A stretch of 64,000 nucleotides of DNA, taken from the NCBI RefSeq assembly GCF_028389875.1, contig NC_084671.1, positions 27,683,083-27,747,082 on the forward strand. Reading direction: 5' to 3'. The notes beneath the pieces were generated by a model. That model did no database searches. It had not been told where the DNA came from and saw only the letters and a list, made by a program, of their open reading frames with translations. Below are positions 22,701-32,530 of the stretch, piece after piece. The stretch comes from Rhea pennata. Lineage: Eukaryota > Chordata > Aves > Rheiformes > Rheidae. Both the position numbers and the translations under genes were made by a program. Each line of letters begins with the position of its first letter. The first letter of the stretch is position 1.

Positions 22701-25319
22701 GCTGGAAGAAAGGGAGGGGGAAGGTGCAGAGCTGGGATAAGGTGTCTGTCTAGCTGGAGAAGCTTTTTTTGAGGGAGGGGGTTGAAACCCTGAATGGGTC
22801 AAACTGTCTGTCAGCATCTTCTACCTGTTGATTGTAACACTGTCGTCTTGTTATGAATGTCCTATGAACGAATGCTGATTTTTTTTAATATGTTCATTAT
22901 TCATAGCTAGCAAGTACTGAAATTGCAATGTGTTTTAGTTCGTGGATGAAAACATTAATAACTACATTGGCTAAGCACAGAAAGATCATTTGTTTTACAA
23001 ATATGCAGAAAATTCAAACCAGCTGGGATTAAAGTACGGCATTTCTTTGTAGGCAGCGCTTTCAGGGCAGGTTTTACCATGAGAAGGAATTGGTTTTATG
23101 TAGCCCTGTCTTTCCACAAACAGACTCAGCTGGACAGTTAACCCACCAGCCGCCAACATAAGCTGTTGTTATACTGATGGTGAAGAGCAACGAGTTCACA
23201 GACTCAGATTTTTGCCGTGTTGCCAGTTTGGTTGAACTATTTGTACTGTAATATTCATGGTGCGACTGGGATGCTCCGTGGCAGGGTGGATAGGACATCC
23301 CATTTTGGAGAAAACAGCTGCCTTGTAAGCCTTTCAGAGAGGTCTGCTCCACAGCATAGAGCCAGGACTGAGTTGATGGTCCTGCTGGGTTCTCACTGGC
23401 GGGCCGGCTCCAGATCCTCCATGGAGGTCGGGTCTGGCCGATGCCTGGGGAGAACCTGCCGTGGAACGAAGCAGGCAGTCCCAGAATGGGCAGATGATTG
23501 ACAGCATGTGATTTTTCTGTTGAAAGCTGCCAAATAAAACAGAAGTACGAACAGCCTTGGAGGTGGTGCACCAGCTGGGACAGAAGCAGAGCTCAAGTTG
23601 TCCCAGGACAGGGCATTTTCCTCTTTGGGAGACTGCTTGGAGGGCTGCTGGCCAAAAAGAAGAGCAGACGATGGTTATTTACCCCATGCAAGACAAAAGT
23701 GCAAGGCCTGGGAACTATTTCAGGCCTCCTAGCTGGAGATCTCCATCAAAATCCATGCTGGGGTCATGCTTGCCTCCCCAGGGCTGGATCTCCCCTTCAT
23801 CTTGCATTTGATCCTCTGGAGCAGCAGCTTGAAAAGAAGTACGGTTAACGGCTGAGGTCACCTGCACCGAGGTTGGCCGAGCGGCATGTCCGTTCATGAA
23901 GAGGGAGGCCACAAGGAGCCACCACTGCTCACTGAGCCCCTGAATGCTGCTCTGCCTACCTCACCTCTGCCAAGGACAAAGAGTAGTAAATCCCATCAGC
24001 CTTCTCCAAATACTTTAATTAAAAAATGACATAATGGGAGCTTTAAAGAACATGAAAGAAAACAGCTGCAGAGTTCCTCTCCCCCCCATGCTGCCTGCCC
24101 TCCCTTGGCAGGGCTTTTCAGAGCATTTGCCATTTAAAGTGATTTTATTTCCTTGGCTCTGGACTCCATCAGCAGTTTTTGGTGTGGGCTCTGTTCCCTG
24201 GCCACGAAGCACCTGCAGGGTGGATAGTACCGTTTGTGGAGGTTGCTGGAAGGGGCGGGTGGCAGAGGGGAAGAGGAAGGCTGAAGGTCCTTTGCTGGAC
24301 AGGTGGACAGACTCACAACTGGCTCACACCAGATGAATGAATGTGTAGCTTAGATCCTTGTGTCCATGGATATGTCCAGCATGAGGACTGAGGCAGTCAG
24401 AGGGAGACCAGCCTTACTGAGAACCTGACCAGGCAATGATGCAGGGAATCACCTTTGGAAAAGGCCAACTTCTCAGAATTGAACCCAAGGTGATCCTAAC
24501 TCAGCCAGCGCCTTCAAGAACGTGGGCCGATCGCTGATCTATCTAAGCCCAGTTTTGCTGTTAGCGCGACTCCTTCCCTGCTCTGGCAGTCCCCTCGTCT
24601 GGCAGCGTTTCCCAAACAGAGACTGAAGCGTGGAAGATGATATAGATCTCTGTCTACATCGATAGAGAAATGCTGCCAATCAGATGTGCTTGGGAGAGGT
24701 TTAGAGGTTTTGTGAATGTGTGCATGCAGGCAGGAGCTGGCGGAGGAGGCACCAGCCCATTAACCACTGAAAGGGTGTGACAGAGACCGCTGTATTGTGG
24801 CGGATGCCAGCATGGACACCACCACTGAGACTGAGCTCCCGGAGGTTGAAATTGGCAGCAAGCACCGAGAAAAGGATGCCATATGACCACAGCATGGGGG
24901 CAAAAGCATGGTTGTCCTTGGCCCGGGTGAGAGCTGAACCCTGTGGGACTTTCTGCCCACTTTGAGTTTTGTCAGCAGAGCTGCCGGACAGCATCTGGCA
25001 TAGCTAGCAGGAGCACGCCGTCAGGAACAGGTGCCTTGGGGCAACCTCCCAGGACTTCGGGCTGGGCAATGCGACAAAAAAAAGGTGTTTTACCAGCCAA
25101 GCCCCTCGGTCCATTCAGGATAGATACTCTGCAAAATATTTTGCAATTTCCACCGTGCTTTCTAGGGTTAGTCCAGTTGTAAGTGGAGGTTTCTTTAGGA
25201 CAGCCTGGAAGCAGACACGCTGGAAAGCTCCCACAGCCAGGTGTCTCGCACCTCCCAGGCTCGCCTTGCACAAATCTGGGCAGAGCACCACTAGGGACTA
25301 GCAATTATAGTGGACACAC
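22701..25319. other. unique DNA, nothing recognised
   Basis: The 165-codon minus-strand frame at 23074-23571 is crossed by plus-strand frames at 23217-23501 and 23498-23848, and none has a domain I recognise. The same holds for the cluster of frames on both strands at 24654-25304. A candidate splice context was not convincing in either case. Confidence 0.5.
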
Positions 25320-25640
25320 TGATTTTTAGGGAATCCAATGAAGAGGAGGAGCTCGAAGAGTGTAAAAGCATGCCGTAACCTCTCTTTGATCCTACCATTT
25401 CCTCCCTGCTCTGTCCATCCAGCATTTATGGCTTAAAATGAGGAGGCAAGCCAATAAAATGAAAGTAACAGCAAGGCCATATCCCTCCCACTGGGACCGT
25501 TCACGCTTTATATTTTGCAAATATGAAGTACCCATCAGCTCAGGGCTTCCAATTAGAGCCAGACAAACGAAAAACTTCTCAGCTCGCTGCCCAACCCTCA
25601 ACAAAAATTTCAAATAAGAAATGATTTGGATCAATGGGAA
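25320..25640. promoter_or_regulatory. candidate conserved noncoding element
   Basis: Contains CATTTATGGCTTAAAATGAG (25423-25442, caudal/posterior-HOX-like TTTATGG), CCAATAAAATG, a TTTATATTTTGCAAATATG block with an octamer-like half (about 25507-25525) and CCAATTAGAG. There is no gene or repeat. The call rests on composition and motif content only. Confidence 0.33.
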
Positions 25641-28199
25641 CTACAGACTCTTTGATTTTATTTTCTCTACCAAAATAACCCCTTTTCCTCCCCACCCCAA
25701 TTAATTTTAGATCAAACACAATGTTTTATCCAATTTCTAATGGGAATGACATTTCAGAACATTAAGTAGAGTAATCCTCTGTTTTAAAAAGTGGCAGAGC
25801 AAAACGACTTTTGAAACTTTTTTTCTACCCGGGTGGATGTTGGCACAAAATTGGGGGGGGGGGGGGAGAGGAGGGGTTCTCCTGAACAGTTTTGCTTGGC
25901 ACCCTTTGGCTCTGTAAGCTGGGTTTGTCCCCAGTGGAAGGAGGTGTGACTGGTGCTTGATGGACTGACCTTCGGACAGCTGCACCATGTGCAGCCTAGG
26001 AGGCGAAAATCATCTTTATGCCACAAGAGCTTCCTCCTCATTCTCTGCTAACTGCTCTTCAATCAACTGGTTAAAAGCCAGCTCTGAGACTTCTCAATGG
26101 TTTCCAAATCCCTGAGACTTAAGGAAAAGAAAAATAAAGATCATAAAAAAGGAGAAGAAATACTGTCAGTGGGCAGCAGTTGGTCTGAACCTGACACAGA
26201 GCTGAGAGCTGCGATTGCCCTGCAAGGAAAAGTGGGTCTGGGATGGAGAAGGAAGGGGGAACTTTTAGGGGCCAGAGCAATAATTAGATTCTCACAGGGT
26301 CTGAGAACAGACTTCAATTTTCGTTGTGGCTACAACTGGCATCGCAGGCGGATCTGGAGGCAGGGCTCCAGTGGGATTAGTAAAGATTTATTTTTCTTTT
26401 TCTGGAGTGAGATGAAAGGGGGGAGGGGGAGGGAAAGATGAGCACAGAGTCCTGCAGAAAGGAACTCATTATTTTTTATCTTTTCCAGTGACCTTGTTTT
26501 TTTCTTTTTTATTTTATTCCTACTTGAAAGCAGCTGCTTTCCTTGCAAAAGTTTGGAGATAGCTATGGAAATGTCTCCTTCCGTTAGCTGATGATTCTCC
26601 AGGGAGAAACCCCCATCCAGGGTTGACACCTCAATGAGCACCATTTCTGGAAGAGCCTGGTTGGTGCCTGGAGCGTGGGGAGGGACGGCTGGTCCTGAGG
26701 GTGAATGAGGCAGAGGTGGCCTCCTGCCACGTGTGTTTAGAGGTCACGATTGTGCACACTCACACATGTGCTGCTTGTGTGCAAGCAGCTGTTGCAGGTC
26801 TGGGGAAGGGATGTGACTGTTGCTGTGATGCTGGAAAGCTTCCTGGGCTGCTGCACCCAAGGAAGCAGATACTCATGGTCGCTTATGAGGGGTTTCTGAC
26901 TATGTTTACTGTATGCAAAAGGAGGCCCACCTTTTTGTGACGCCGGTGAGTCTCACCCTAATCATGTCTGTGCATCTCCTAAAGGAATTGCTCTAGAGCC
27001 ATCACAAGAGGCCCTTTTGTTTCTTCCCCTCTTTAACTCAGTGAGCTTTGATTCAGGCTGGAAGGCTCACTAGAACATTTACATTTTGCTTCTCAGCCTG
27101 CAGGGGCAGCTTGGAAGTTGCCACTGGGGATTCATTCGGCTCAGGGTTTGGAGATTGCCTTGCTGCCCCCCCCCCCATTCAGTTGGCCCTGGCTTTTTTG
27201 CCTTAAGCACCTTGTTCTGCAGTTAGTCACCACACAACGAGTGTGCAGATTAGCAATAGCTCAGGCAGACGACTGAGGTTATGGCCTCAGAAGTGCAAGG
27301 TGGTGCTGCCTAGGCCGAAGGAGCGCCCCGATCCTGATCTGCTTCTTGAGGGACTGAGGCAGAAGCGTGGATCACTTCAAAGGAGGGTTTGGGATAGGAA
27401 AGGAATGGTTCACCATCAAACTTCTTGCCACCGGAGGTTGCAGAGACCAGTTTCAGTGTGATTAGGTTCACAGGTGAAGTTTATTCAGAGGTAATCAGCA
27501 GAAAGATAAAACTTAGGGGAAAGCCTTGAGACACAAGTTCATGGGGACTGGGAGGTTTTTCAAGGGCAACATCATGCTCTGTCCTCATGCTTTGCATTGG
27601 GCTTTGCTGTTGCTCTGGCAGAGGATAGCAAAGGGCAGAGGTCTGCTCCTCCTGGCTGTTTGATTGCGTTGCTGATCGCAAGGGAGCTGCAGCATGAGCA
27701 GCATTGGAACAGGCATGCTGAAAGGAGAGGATGTAGAGGTAGACATGGGCTGTCCCAGGTCCTACAGGTGGGGAGGAGGAAATAAGAGAAGGAGCAATGG
27801 ATGGAAATACCCAAGAGACTCACTTGGAGACTTGGAATGGAAAGATGCTCTTGTTAAGGTGCCTCAGAACTTCTTTATCTGTGGGCATCTTCTTGTTAGG
27901 TGCCCCGTGCTGGAGTGTGCAGTCATGGAGAGCTTGGCATGAAAGGTCCCTGCCTAACTGCAGGTTGCCTTGAGTTCATTCAGGAGGAAGTCTTCTTCCT
28001 GCTGTTGCTGCCACTGCATTCCCATTCCCACACAAAATGACCTTTTGTTTCTCCTCAGTGCCTCGCTTTGTGGTCCCTATAACCTCTATCATCCCCATAA
28101 TCCTTGTGGCCCCCAGACCATTTCCGTGGTCCCAGAAAGGTCCGTGTGGCCACGGCCACTTTTATATGCAGCCGGGCTTTGTCCTTGAATTGGAAAAAC
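25641..28199. other. unique DNA, nothing recognised
   Basis: No supported gene. 26100-26440 (plus) and 26330-26644 (minus) are lysine-rich chance frames over A/T-rich DNA. A C-run lies at about 27168-27176. Frames between 27481 and 27942 cross on both strands. Confidence 0.5.
25853..25866 (+). repeat. poly-G run (14 G)
   Basis: Uninterrupted G-run followed by AGAGGAGGGG. It can form a G-quadruplex, and its length is a likely assembly or sequencing uncertainty. Confidence 0.95.
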
Positions 28200-28830
28200 A
28201 CAATTACACATTATTCCACGTAGTCCCTGTATTCACGTTAACAGCCCCTTCATTTGCGTTAGATTTGTGACATTTAACCTTTAACTTGGCATGTTAAAAA
28301 TTAAAAACTAAAAAGCAGACATCCCAAAGGTGCAAGGACAGTCTATTAAGCTGGGAAAAAAAAAAAAAAAAAAAAAAAAAACCTTCTCACCAACACTAAT
28401 TTTAGATAATTTTAGGTAAAACCCAACTCTTGCTTTCCACTGGCAGCTTGGGATGATCTTCTCATGGTTACTCATAAATACTTATAAGAATGCTTCAAGT
28501 GCTCGATTTGCATAGCTGTAATGTCTCATAAATAATTCTAGGTACTAGTATTTAATTATGTGACCTATATTGCAGAGGCGTTTTTACCTCATTTATGGAA
28601 ATCGGAGTCCTTCTGAATGGAAACCAGGTTATTAAGTGGCCATTGAGTTGCTGTCAGAGCAGCTGTAGAGAAGGAAGTGATGGGAACCCAGCCCAGATGC
28701 TTACCTGCAGCTTCCTATTAGTATTAGCACTAATTAAGAATAATTTAACTGAAACTTTTATGCCTGCTATTGGGAGCAGCATTTACACAGTGCAGATGAA
28801 AGCTAGCCACGAGTGGAAAAACTCTGGCTA
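28200..28830. promoter_or_regulatory. candidate conserved noncoding element (two halves split by poly-A)
   Basis: Upstream of the A-run the block carries ATTTGTGACATTTAACC and similar AT cores. Downstream it has a dense motif set: TCAAGTG (28495-28501, NKX2-type), ATTTGCAT (28506-28513, perfect octamer/POU), ATAAATAATTC, TAATTA (28731-28736) and TAATTTAACTG. No coding, repeat or CpG-island explanation applies. Several classes of developmental factor sites in one 350-bp stretch support an enhancer reading. Conservation is untested. Confidence 0.42.
28356..28381 (+). repeat. poly-A run (26 A)
   Basis: Uninterrupted A-run preceded by AAGCTGGG. I see no processed-gene body upstream and no target-site duplication, so I do not call a retrocopy. 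Confidence 0.95.
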
Positions 28831-29306
28831 AAATGCAGAGTTTGGGCCTGGATCTGCCAAGCGCTGAATTCCGTGGCAAGTCTCCTATTTTAGATTTAGT
28901 CCTTGAATTCGAAAGGAAATGCAAAAAAATCTGATTTTTTTTTTTTTTGATTTGAACCCACTCCAGTATTGAGTAGTTTCTAAAGCCCTTTGAAGGGAAC
29001 AGGTTTGAGTAAAGGCTGTACTATAGAGAGTAAAGCTAGAGAAGAGGAAATGCAGCATGAAGGGTTTTTTAATAAAAACTAAAGACTTACTGGATACTGG
29101 CTGAAGTCTTGTGTGCATCAGTGAAGACAGAATGCAAGTGCAAACCGAATCATCTTGCAGTCGCTCTCTGCTTCTGGGAGTGTCTCTAAATAATCCCAAC
29201 TCCTATCCTCAGGCACGTCCCCGGGAACCTGAGTGACCGTATGCCAGTGAAGACGTGGTGGGGAGAGATTTGGGCTAGGCATCATGGCAGGGACTGGAGC
29301 AGGGCA
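28831..29306. other. unique DNA, nothing recognised
   Basis: A T-run at about 28936-28948 explains the lysine-rich minus-strand frame at 28885-29199. Otherwise featureless, with GC rising towards 29240. Confidence 0.55.
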
Positions 29307-29407
29307 GTGATGGGGCCTGGGGACCTGGAGCGTGTTGGTGGTGGGGACTGGGGGCCTGGAGCTTGTTGGTGTTGGGGATTGGGGACCTGGAGTCCATCAG
29401 TGATGGC
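29307..29407. repeat. 31-bp minisatellite, three full copies plus a partial
   Basis: Units at 29307-29337, 29338-29368 and 29369-29399 share the frame GTGxTGGGGxxTGGGGxCCTGGAG followed by a variable 7-base end. A partial fourth unit starts at 29400 (GTGATGG). The plus strand is G-rich, with repeated GGGG runs that could form quadruplexes. The plus-strand frame at 29241-29486 is generated by this repeat. Confidence 0.92.
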
Positions 29408-29689
29408 CATTTGGAGGAAACTACCTCATTCGCACGCCCCACAGCCTCTGCCCCAGCACAGCCGTGCTGGGCTTGGCCACCTCTAACCAGGAGGCTCCCG
29501 TGAGCATCTCACGGGCTGCAGATGGCTCAGGAGCCCCGACTCGTCCTTTTCCGCTGCCCATTTCTGCTCCTGCACGCGTGCCCGCCATCGCAGCGCTGCT
29601 GGGTAAACGGCCCTCACGAGCTCGCTGCCAGCACCTGACTGCTGCACAAGCGCCGCCTGACTCCAGCAGCATGGAGCAGCGATGTTATT
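29408..29689. other. GC-rich spacer
   Basis: GC-rich with a moderate number of CpGs (for example CACGCGTGCCCGCCATCGC near 29573-29591). A small inverted repeat CCCGTGA-GCATC-TCACGGG occurs at about 29498-29516. Overlapping frames on opposite strands (29421-29672 minus, 29464-29697 plus) reflect the lack of AT-rich stops. No gene is called. Confidence 0.45.
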
Positions 29690-30390
29690 ATAAATAATTT
29701 ATTCTTAGGCCGGGGGGTTGGGGAGGGGGAGAGACTGAGCTTTTAATTAAAATGATATCGTACAGATCAAATAAATATGAATAAGATGCCAAATACAACT
29801 GTATGAATCCCAAACATTCTCTTGTGTTTTAATTATTTGTGTTGATAAAACAAGAGCAAAGCCATTTTTGCTCCGCTTAGCGGGTAAGGAAGCAAAAGGT
29901 TGCGCTGGCATTTTTTTATGTTCTTTTCAAGGAACAAATGTTTCAGAAGCACAGATCTGACAAACTGTAATTCATATCGGGATTTAAATTGGGATTTAGA
30001 GAACAATTGTTAATATTTCAAAGTAATTGTTTAAGAAATTATCATTTTGTATCTGCCTCCAAAATAATTACCCACCACTAATTTTTCTTTTTCAAAGGCT
30101 GATATTTGTCGGCATTGTGGAGAGACGAAGATTTTTGCTGTGGGGTATTTATATAGTTCGAACGAGGAGATAAATAGGAAGGGACTTTCATGTAACCAGG
30201 CAGATGAATCTGATTAACGCACGACTTCGAGCTCCAAAATGGAGCCGGAATTTATTTGGAAATTTGAGGAAGTTTTTAATGGATGGGCTTCACAAGTCAC
30301 AGCAGGCAATTAAGAATCAAACCCCGTGCATTTTAATTAGGCGTGGAGAAAGGAGAATTGCCTACTGCTTCAAGAAATCCTACCTGGTAC
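29690..30390. promoter_or_regulatory. long candidate conserved noncoding element, homeodomain-motif dense
   Basis: About 700 bp of AT-rich but non-repetitive DNA. It opens with TTATTATAAATAATTTATTC, contains the 12-bp palindrome TTTTAATTAAAA (29741-29752), TTTTAATTATTTG, ACAATTGTTAATATTTC, AAATAATTACCC and ACCACTAATTTTTC, and ends with TCTGATTAACGCACG and CATTTTAATTAGGC. Scattered CpGs survive (TTCGAACGAGG, TTAACGCACGACTTCGAGC), which is unusual in AT-rich vertebrate DNA unless it is constrained or unmethylated. There are no repeat matches and no credible open frame. This is one of the strongest regulatory candidates in the window. Confidence 0.48.
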
Positions 30391-30402
30391 CCAGGGTGGG
30401 CT

Positions 30403-30445
30403 GCCAGCGCGGCGGCGCTGCCCGCGGCCGTGCGGGGCTGAACCA
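30403..30445. other. short CpG cluster
   Basis: GCCAGCGCGGCGGCGCTGCC and the following CGCGGCCGTGCGG give about nine CpGs in 40 bp, directly beside the AT-rich candidate element at 29690-30390. It is too short for a CpG island by itself. Confidence 0.6.
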
Positions 30446-30852
30446 GGCCTCCTTCTTTGCCCCGCTTGTATAAGAATTAATCCCCTTATTTGCAGCTTAT
30501 GTGCGTGCTTTTGCAGCCATTTTTTTCAAACGTAGCCGGTGCCATTTCCCACACAGTCAAAGGAGACGTGATTGCGGGCTGTAAATACACTCCTGCAAAG
30601 TGTGGATGAAGGAAGGAAGGATTTTTCAATAGCGTATAGCGTTTTCTAGCCTCAGAGGCTACAATCTGCCCGTGTCTTGTTAAAATGCTAAGACCCCAGG
30701 CACCCTTACGATGCCTGGGGAGCAGAGAAGAGCGCCGAATGCAAGGCCTAGGTGGGATGACCACCACGGGAAGCAGTCATTTCTAGTTCTGCTCTACAGA
30801 CAGAGCATTGGTAAGCTGATTTATCTGTGGCTCCCTGGAAAGAGATATTTAG
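30446..30852. other. unique DNA with one hairpin-forming inverted repeat
   Basis: Contains the inverted repeat listed at 30694-30720 and the crossing frames 30486-30767 (minus) and 30711-31157 (plus), without recognisable content. The AT-rich part just after 30470 may belong to the neighbouring candidate element. Confidence 0.45.
30694..30720. repeat. inverted repeat, 9-bp GC-rich arms
   Basis: CCCCAGGCA (30694-30702) and TGCCTGGGG (30712-30720) are perfect reverse complements around a 9-base spacer. It is terminator-like in shape, but there is no bacterial context and no known role. Confidence 0.95.
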
Positions 30853-30925
30853 ATAATCATGGAAAAGTCAGGACTAGAAGGCCTCATAAACACCATCTTC
30901 TACATCCCAAAGGCTTAGGGCAGGG
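30853..30925 (-). mobile_element. possible ancient CR1 3'-end remnant (antisense)
   Basis: ATCATGGAAAAGTCAGGACT (30857-30876) followed by AGAAGGCCTCATAAACACCA and a CCCAAAGGCTTAGGGCAG block follows the order of older CR1 3' ends ('aatcatagaaaagtagggctggaagggacctc...'). The match is about 70 bp and diverged, without the terminal tandem repeat. Confidence 0.4.
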
Positions 30926-32149
30926 TTGTCTGGGCCGGTACTGTTGCAGACTCCCCTTCCCTCTCCTGTGCTGCGCTGCCAGAAAGCGTGTCCTGGCGAG
31001 TTGCCTTGAGCTGTTTCAGGGTAGCTCCCTTGCTCCTTGCCGCATTTGCAGCAGCTGGCGAGAAGACCGCCTTCCCTGTCCCCTTAGGCATTTGGAGATC
31101 GTTGCCTCATCCTCTGCCTCGCATCCTCGGGCACTCAAGCAACACAGCACCCATTGAGTTGTCAGCCCCGATCAAGGCTCTGCGGCTGTTTCTCCCCAGA
31201 TTGCGTCTGATTGACGGCATCGGTCACAACTTGCGCCTTATCCCTTGGGCGTTTGGGTCAGGCATTGCCCCCTTGCCCCCTTCTGAAAGAAACCCCCCCC
31301 CAAAATGCTGTGCCGCTCTCCTGCAGAGCTTGCGAGGATTGTACCTGCCTGCAACCCACCTCTCTGGGCCAAGGGGATGGAGGAGATGGCTGCTTCTCTT
31401 CTGTTAAAACATTGCTTTCCACCGGGAAAGGAGGAAAGGCGCAGCAGCGATACCATCACAACAGGTTTGGCAAGTGACAGTTTCAAGGAGTTGCTGTAGA
31501 CTTCTCAGATCAGAGACGGTGAAACTGGAAACTGTTTTCATGAAAACACAAAATTTCAGATGTGCGTCTGAAGGAAGAGACCTCATTTCTGTTTTTCCAT
31601 AATTTTTTCACAAATTATTAACTCACTTTTTTGTTGAGAATAATTCTCAAATGTACTTTGAAATACTTTGCTTTCAAGCACGTGGCTTTTTTTTCCTTTC
31701 TTTTCAGCTGGCTTTTCTCTAAGTGACACTGATAGTGACAATAATTTTTAAAATGCAGAGGGAAAAGGGACATTTTACACAAAGTGTCGTTCTGGGAAAG
31801 GCTACTTTTCACTGCACAGAATATTTTTTTCATGCAAATTATTTAAACCAGCTCAATGTCAGGATACCCTCTGGCTCTCCAGAAATGATCCAAGTGTCCA
31901 TTGAGCTTCTCCAACTGTCCTGAAGGCCACCAGAAGGTTTTGCCTGACAATGTTTCTTAGTAGGTTCGTCCTTCCACTGGGTGAAGGACCCGTAGTGTCT
32001 ACAAAACTGTCTGCCAACCTCCCCAGGGGGCAAGACCCTATGGCGTGTGGGCTGCTACTCTGTCTTCCACTCGCTTCATCCTCTGCCTCCTTCCCCCCAT
32101 AAATCTCAAGGACTTGAGGCACTCTTGAAGACTGGTCTGGAAGCTAATG
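30926..32149. other. unique DNA, nothing recognised
   Basis: Three plus-strand frames (30711-31157, 30988-31407, 31211-31477) overlap in different registers in a GC-richer stretch, so at most one could be real, and none shows a domain. A C-run lies at 31291-31300. 31590-31850 is T/A-rich. No repeats were recognised. Confidence 0.5.
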
Positions 32150-32530
32150 AGCAGTGCACTTGACCTTTGCTGATGCCGCGATTAGAGATTACCGGCGAAC
32201 GCTGGGGAAGCAGAGAAAGCTCTTTTGGCTTCCTCTTCTCGGCGTGTTGCGAGTATCCCAATTACTAAGCAGATCACAAGGGCTGTGCTGGAAGGCGTTG
32301 GTATCAGCAAATTACCAGGCTGTGGCGGGAGCAGTAATTAACACAGCTTTGTGCTGCCCTGTGTTTGGGGCTGTCACGGCTGTTTACACACTGCTGGGGT
32401 TGTGGGTCCCCTCGTGCGCCTGGGTTTTGATATCCTGCTGCGTGAAGTGGTGGTTTGCGCCATTTATGCCGTGCTTTTGAAATAATTGCCGCGTTTCGGG
32501 AATTAATTGCAGCGAATGCAGGCGAGGGAC
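32150..32530. promoter_or_regulatory. candidate conserved noncoding element with nuclear-receptor and homeodomain sites
   Basis: Begins with TGACCTTTG at 32161-32169 (a COUP-TF/HNF4-type half-site context), followed by ATTAGAGATTACCGG, CAATTACTAAGC, TAATTA (32335-32340), ATAATTGCCGC and AATTAATT (32501-32508). CpGs persist (GATGCCGCG, GGCGAACGC, TCTCGGCGTG, GCCGCGTTTCGG). Open frames on both strands here share the same bases and look like chance. The motif mix and CpG retention support an enhancer-like element, untested by alignment. Confidence 0.42.

Noticed and set aside
23074..23571. 165-codon minus-strand open frame
   Set aside because: No domain, no splice context, and plus-strand frames cross the same bases; treated as chance.
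24701..25304. Minus-strand frames with a WSYGIL-type peptide recalling a kinase subdomain
   Set aside because: The resemblance is six residues long, with no other kinase motif (no DFG, HRD or APE in order) in any frame.
28356..28381. Poly-A tail of a processed retrocopy
   Set aside because: No gene-like sequence upstream, no polyadenylation signal at a suitable distance and no flanking duplication.
30694..30720. Rho-independent terminator
   Set aside because: The hairpin shape is present, but the DNA is eukaryotic and no T-tract follows.
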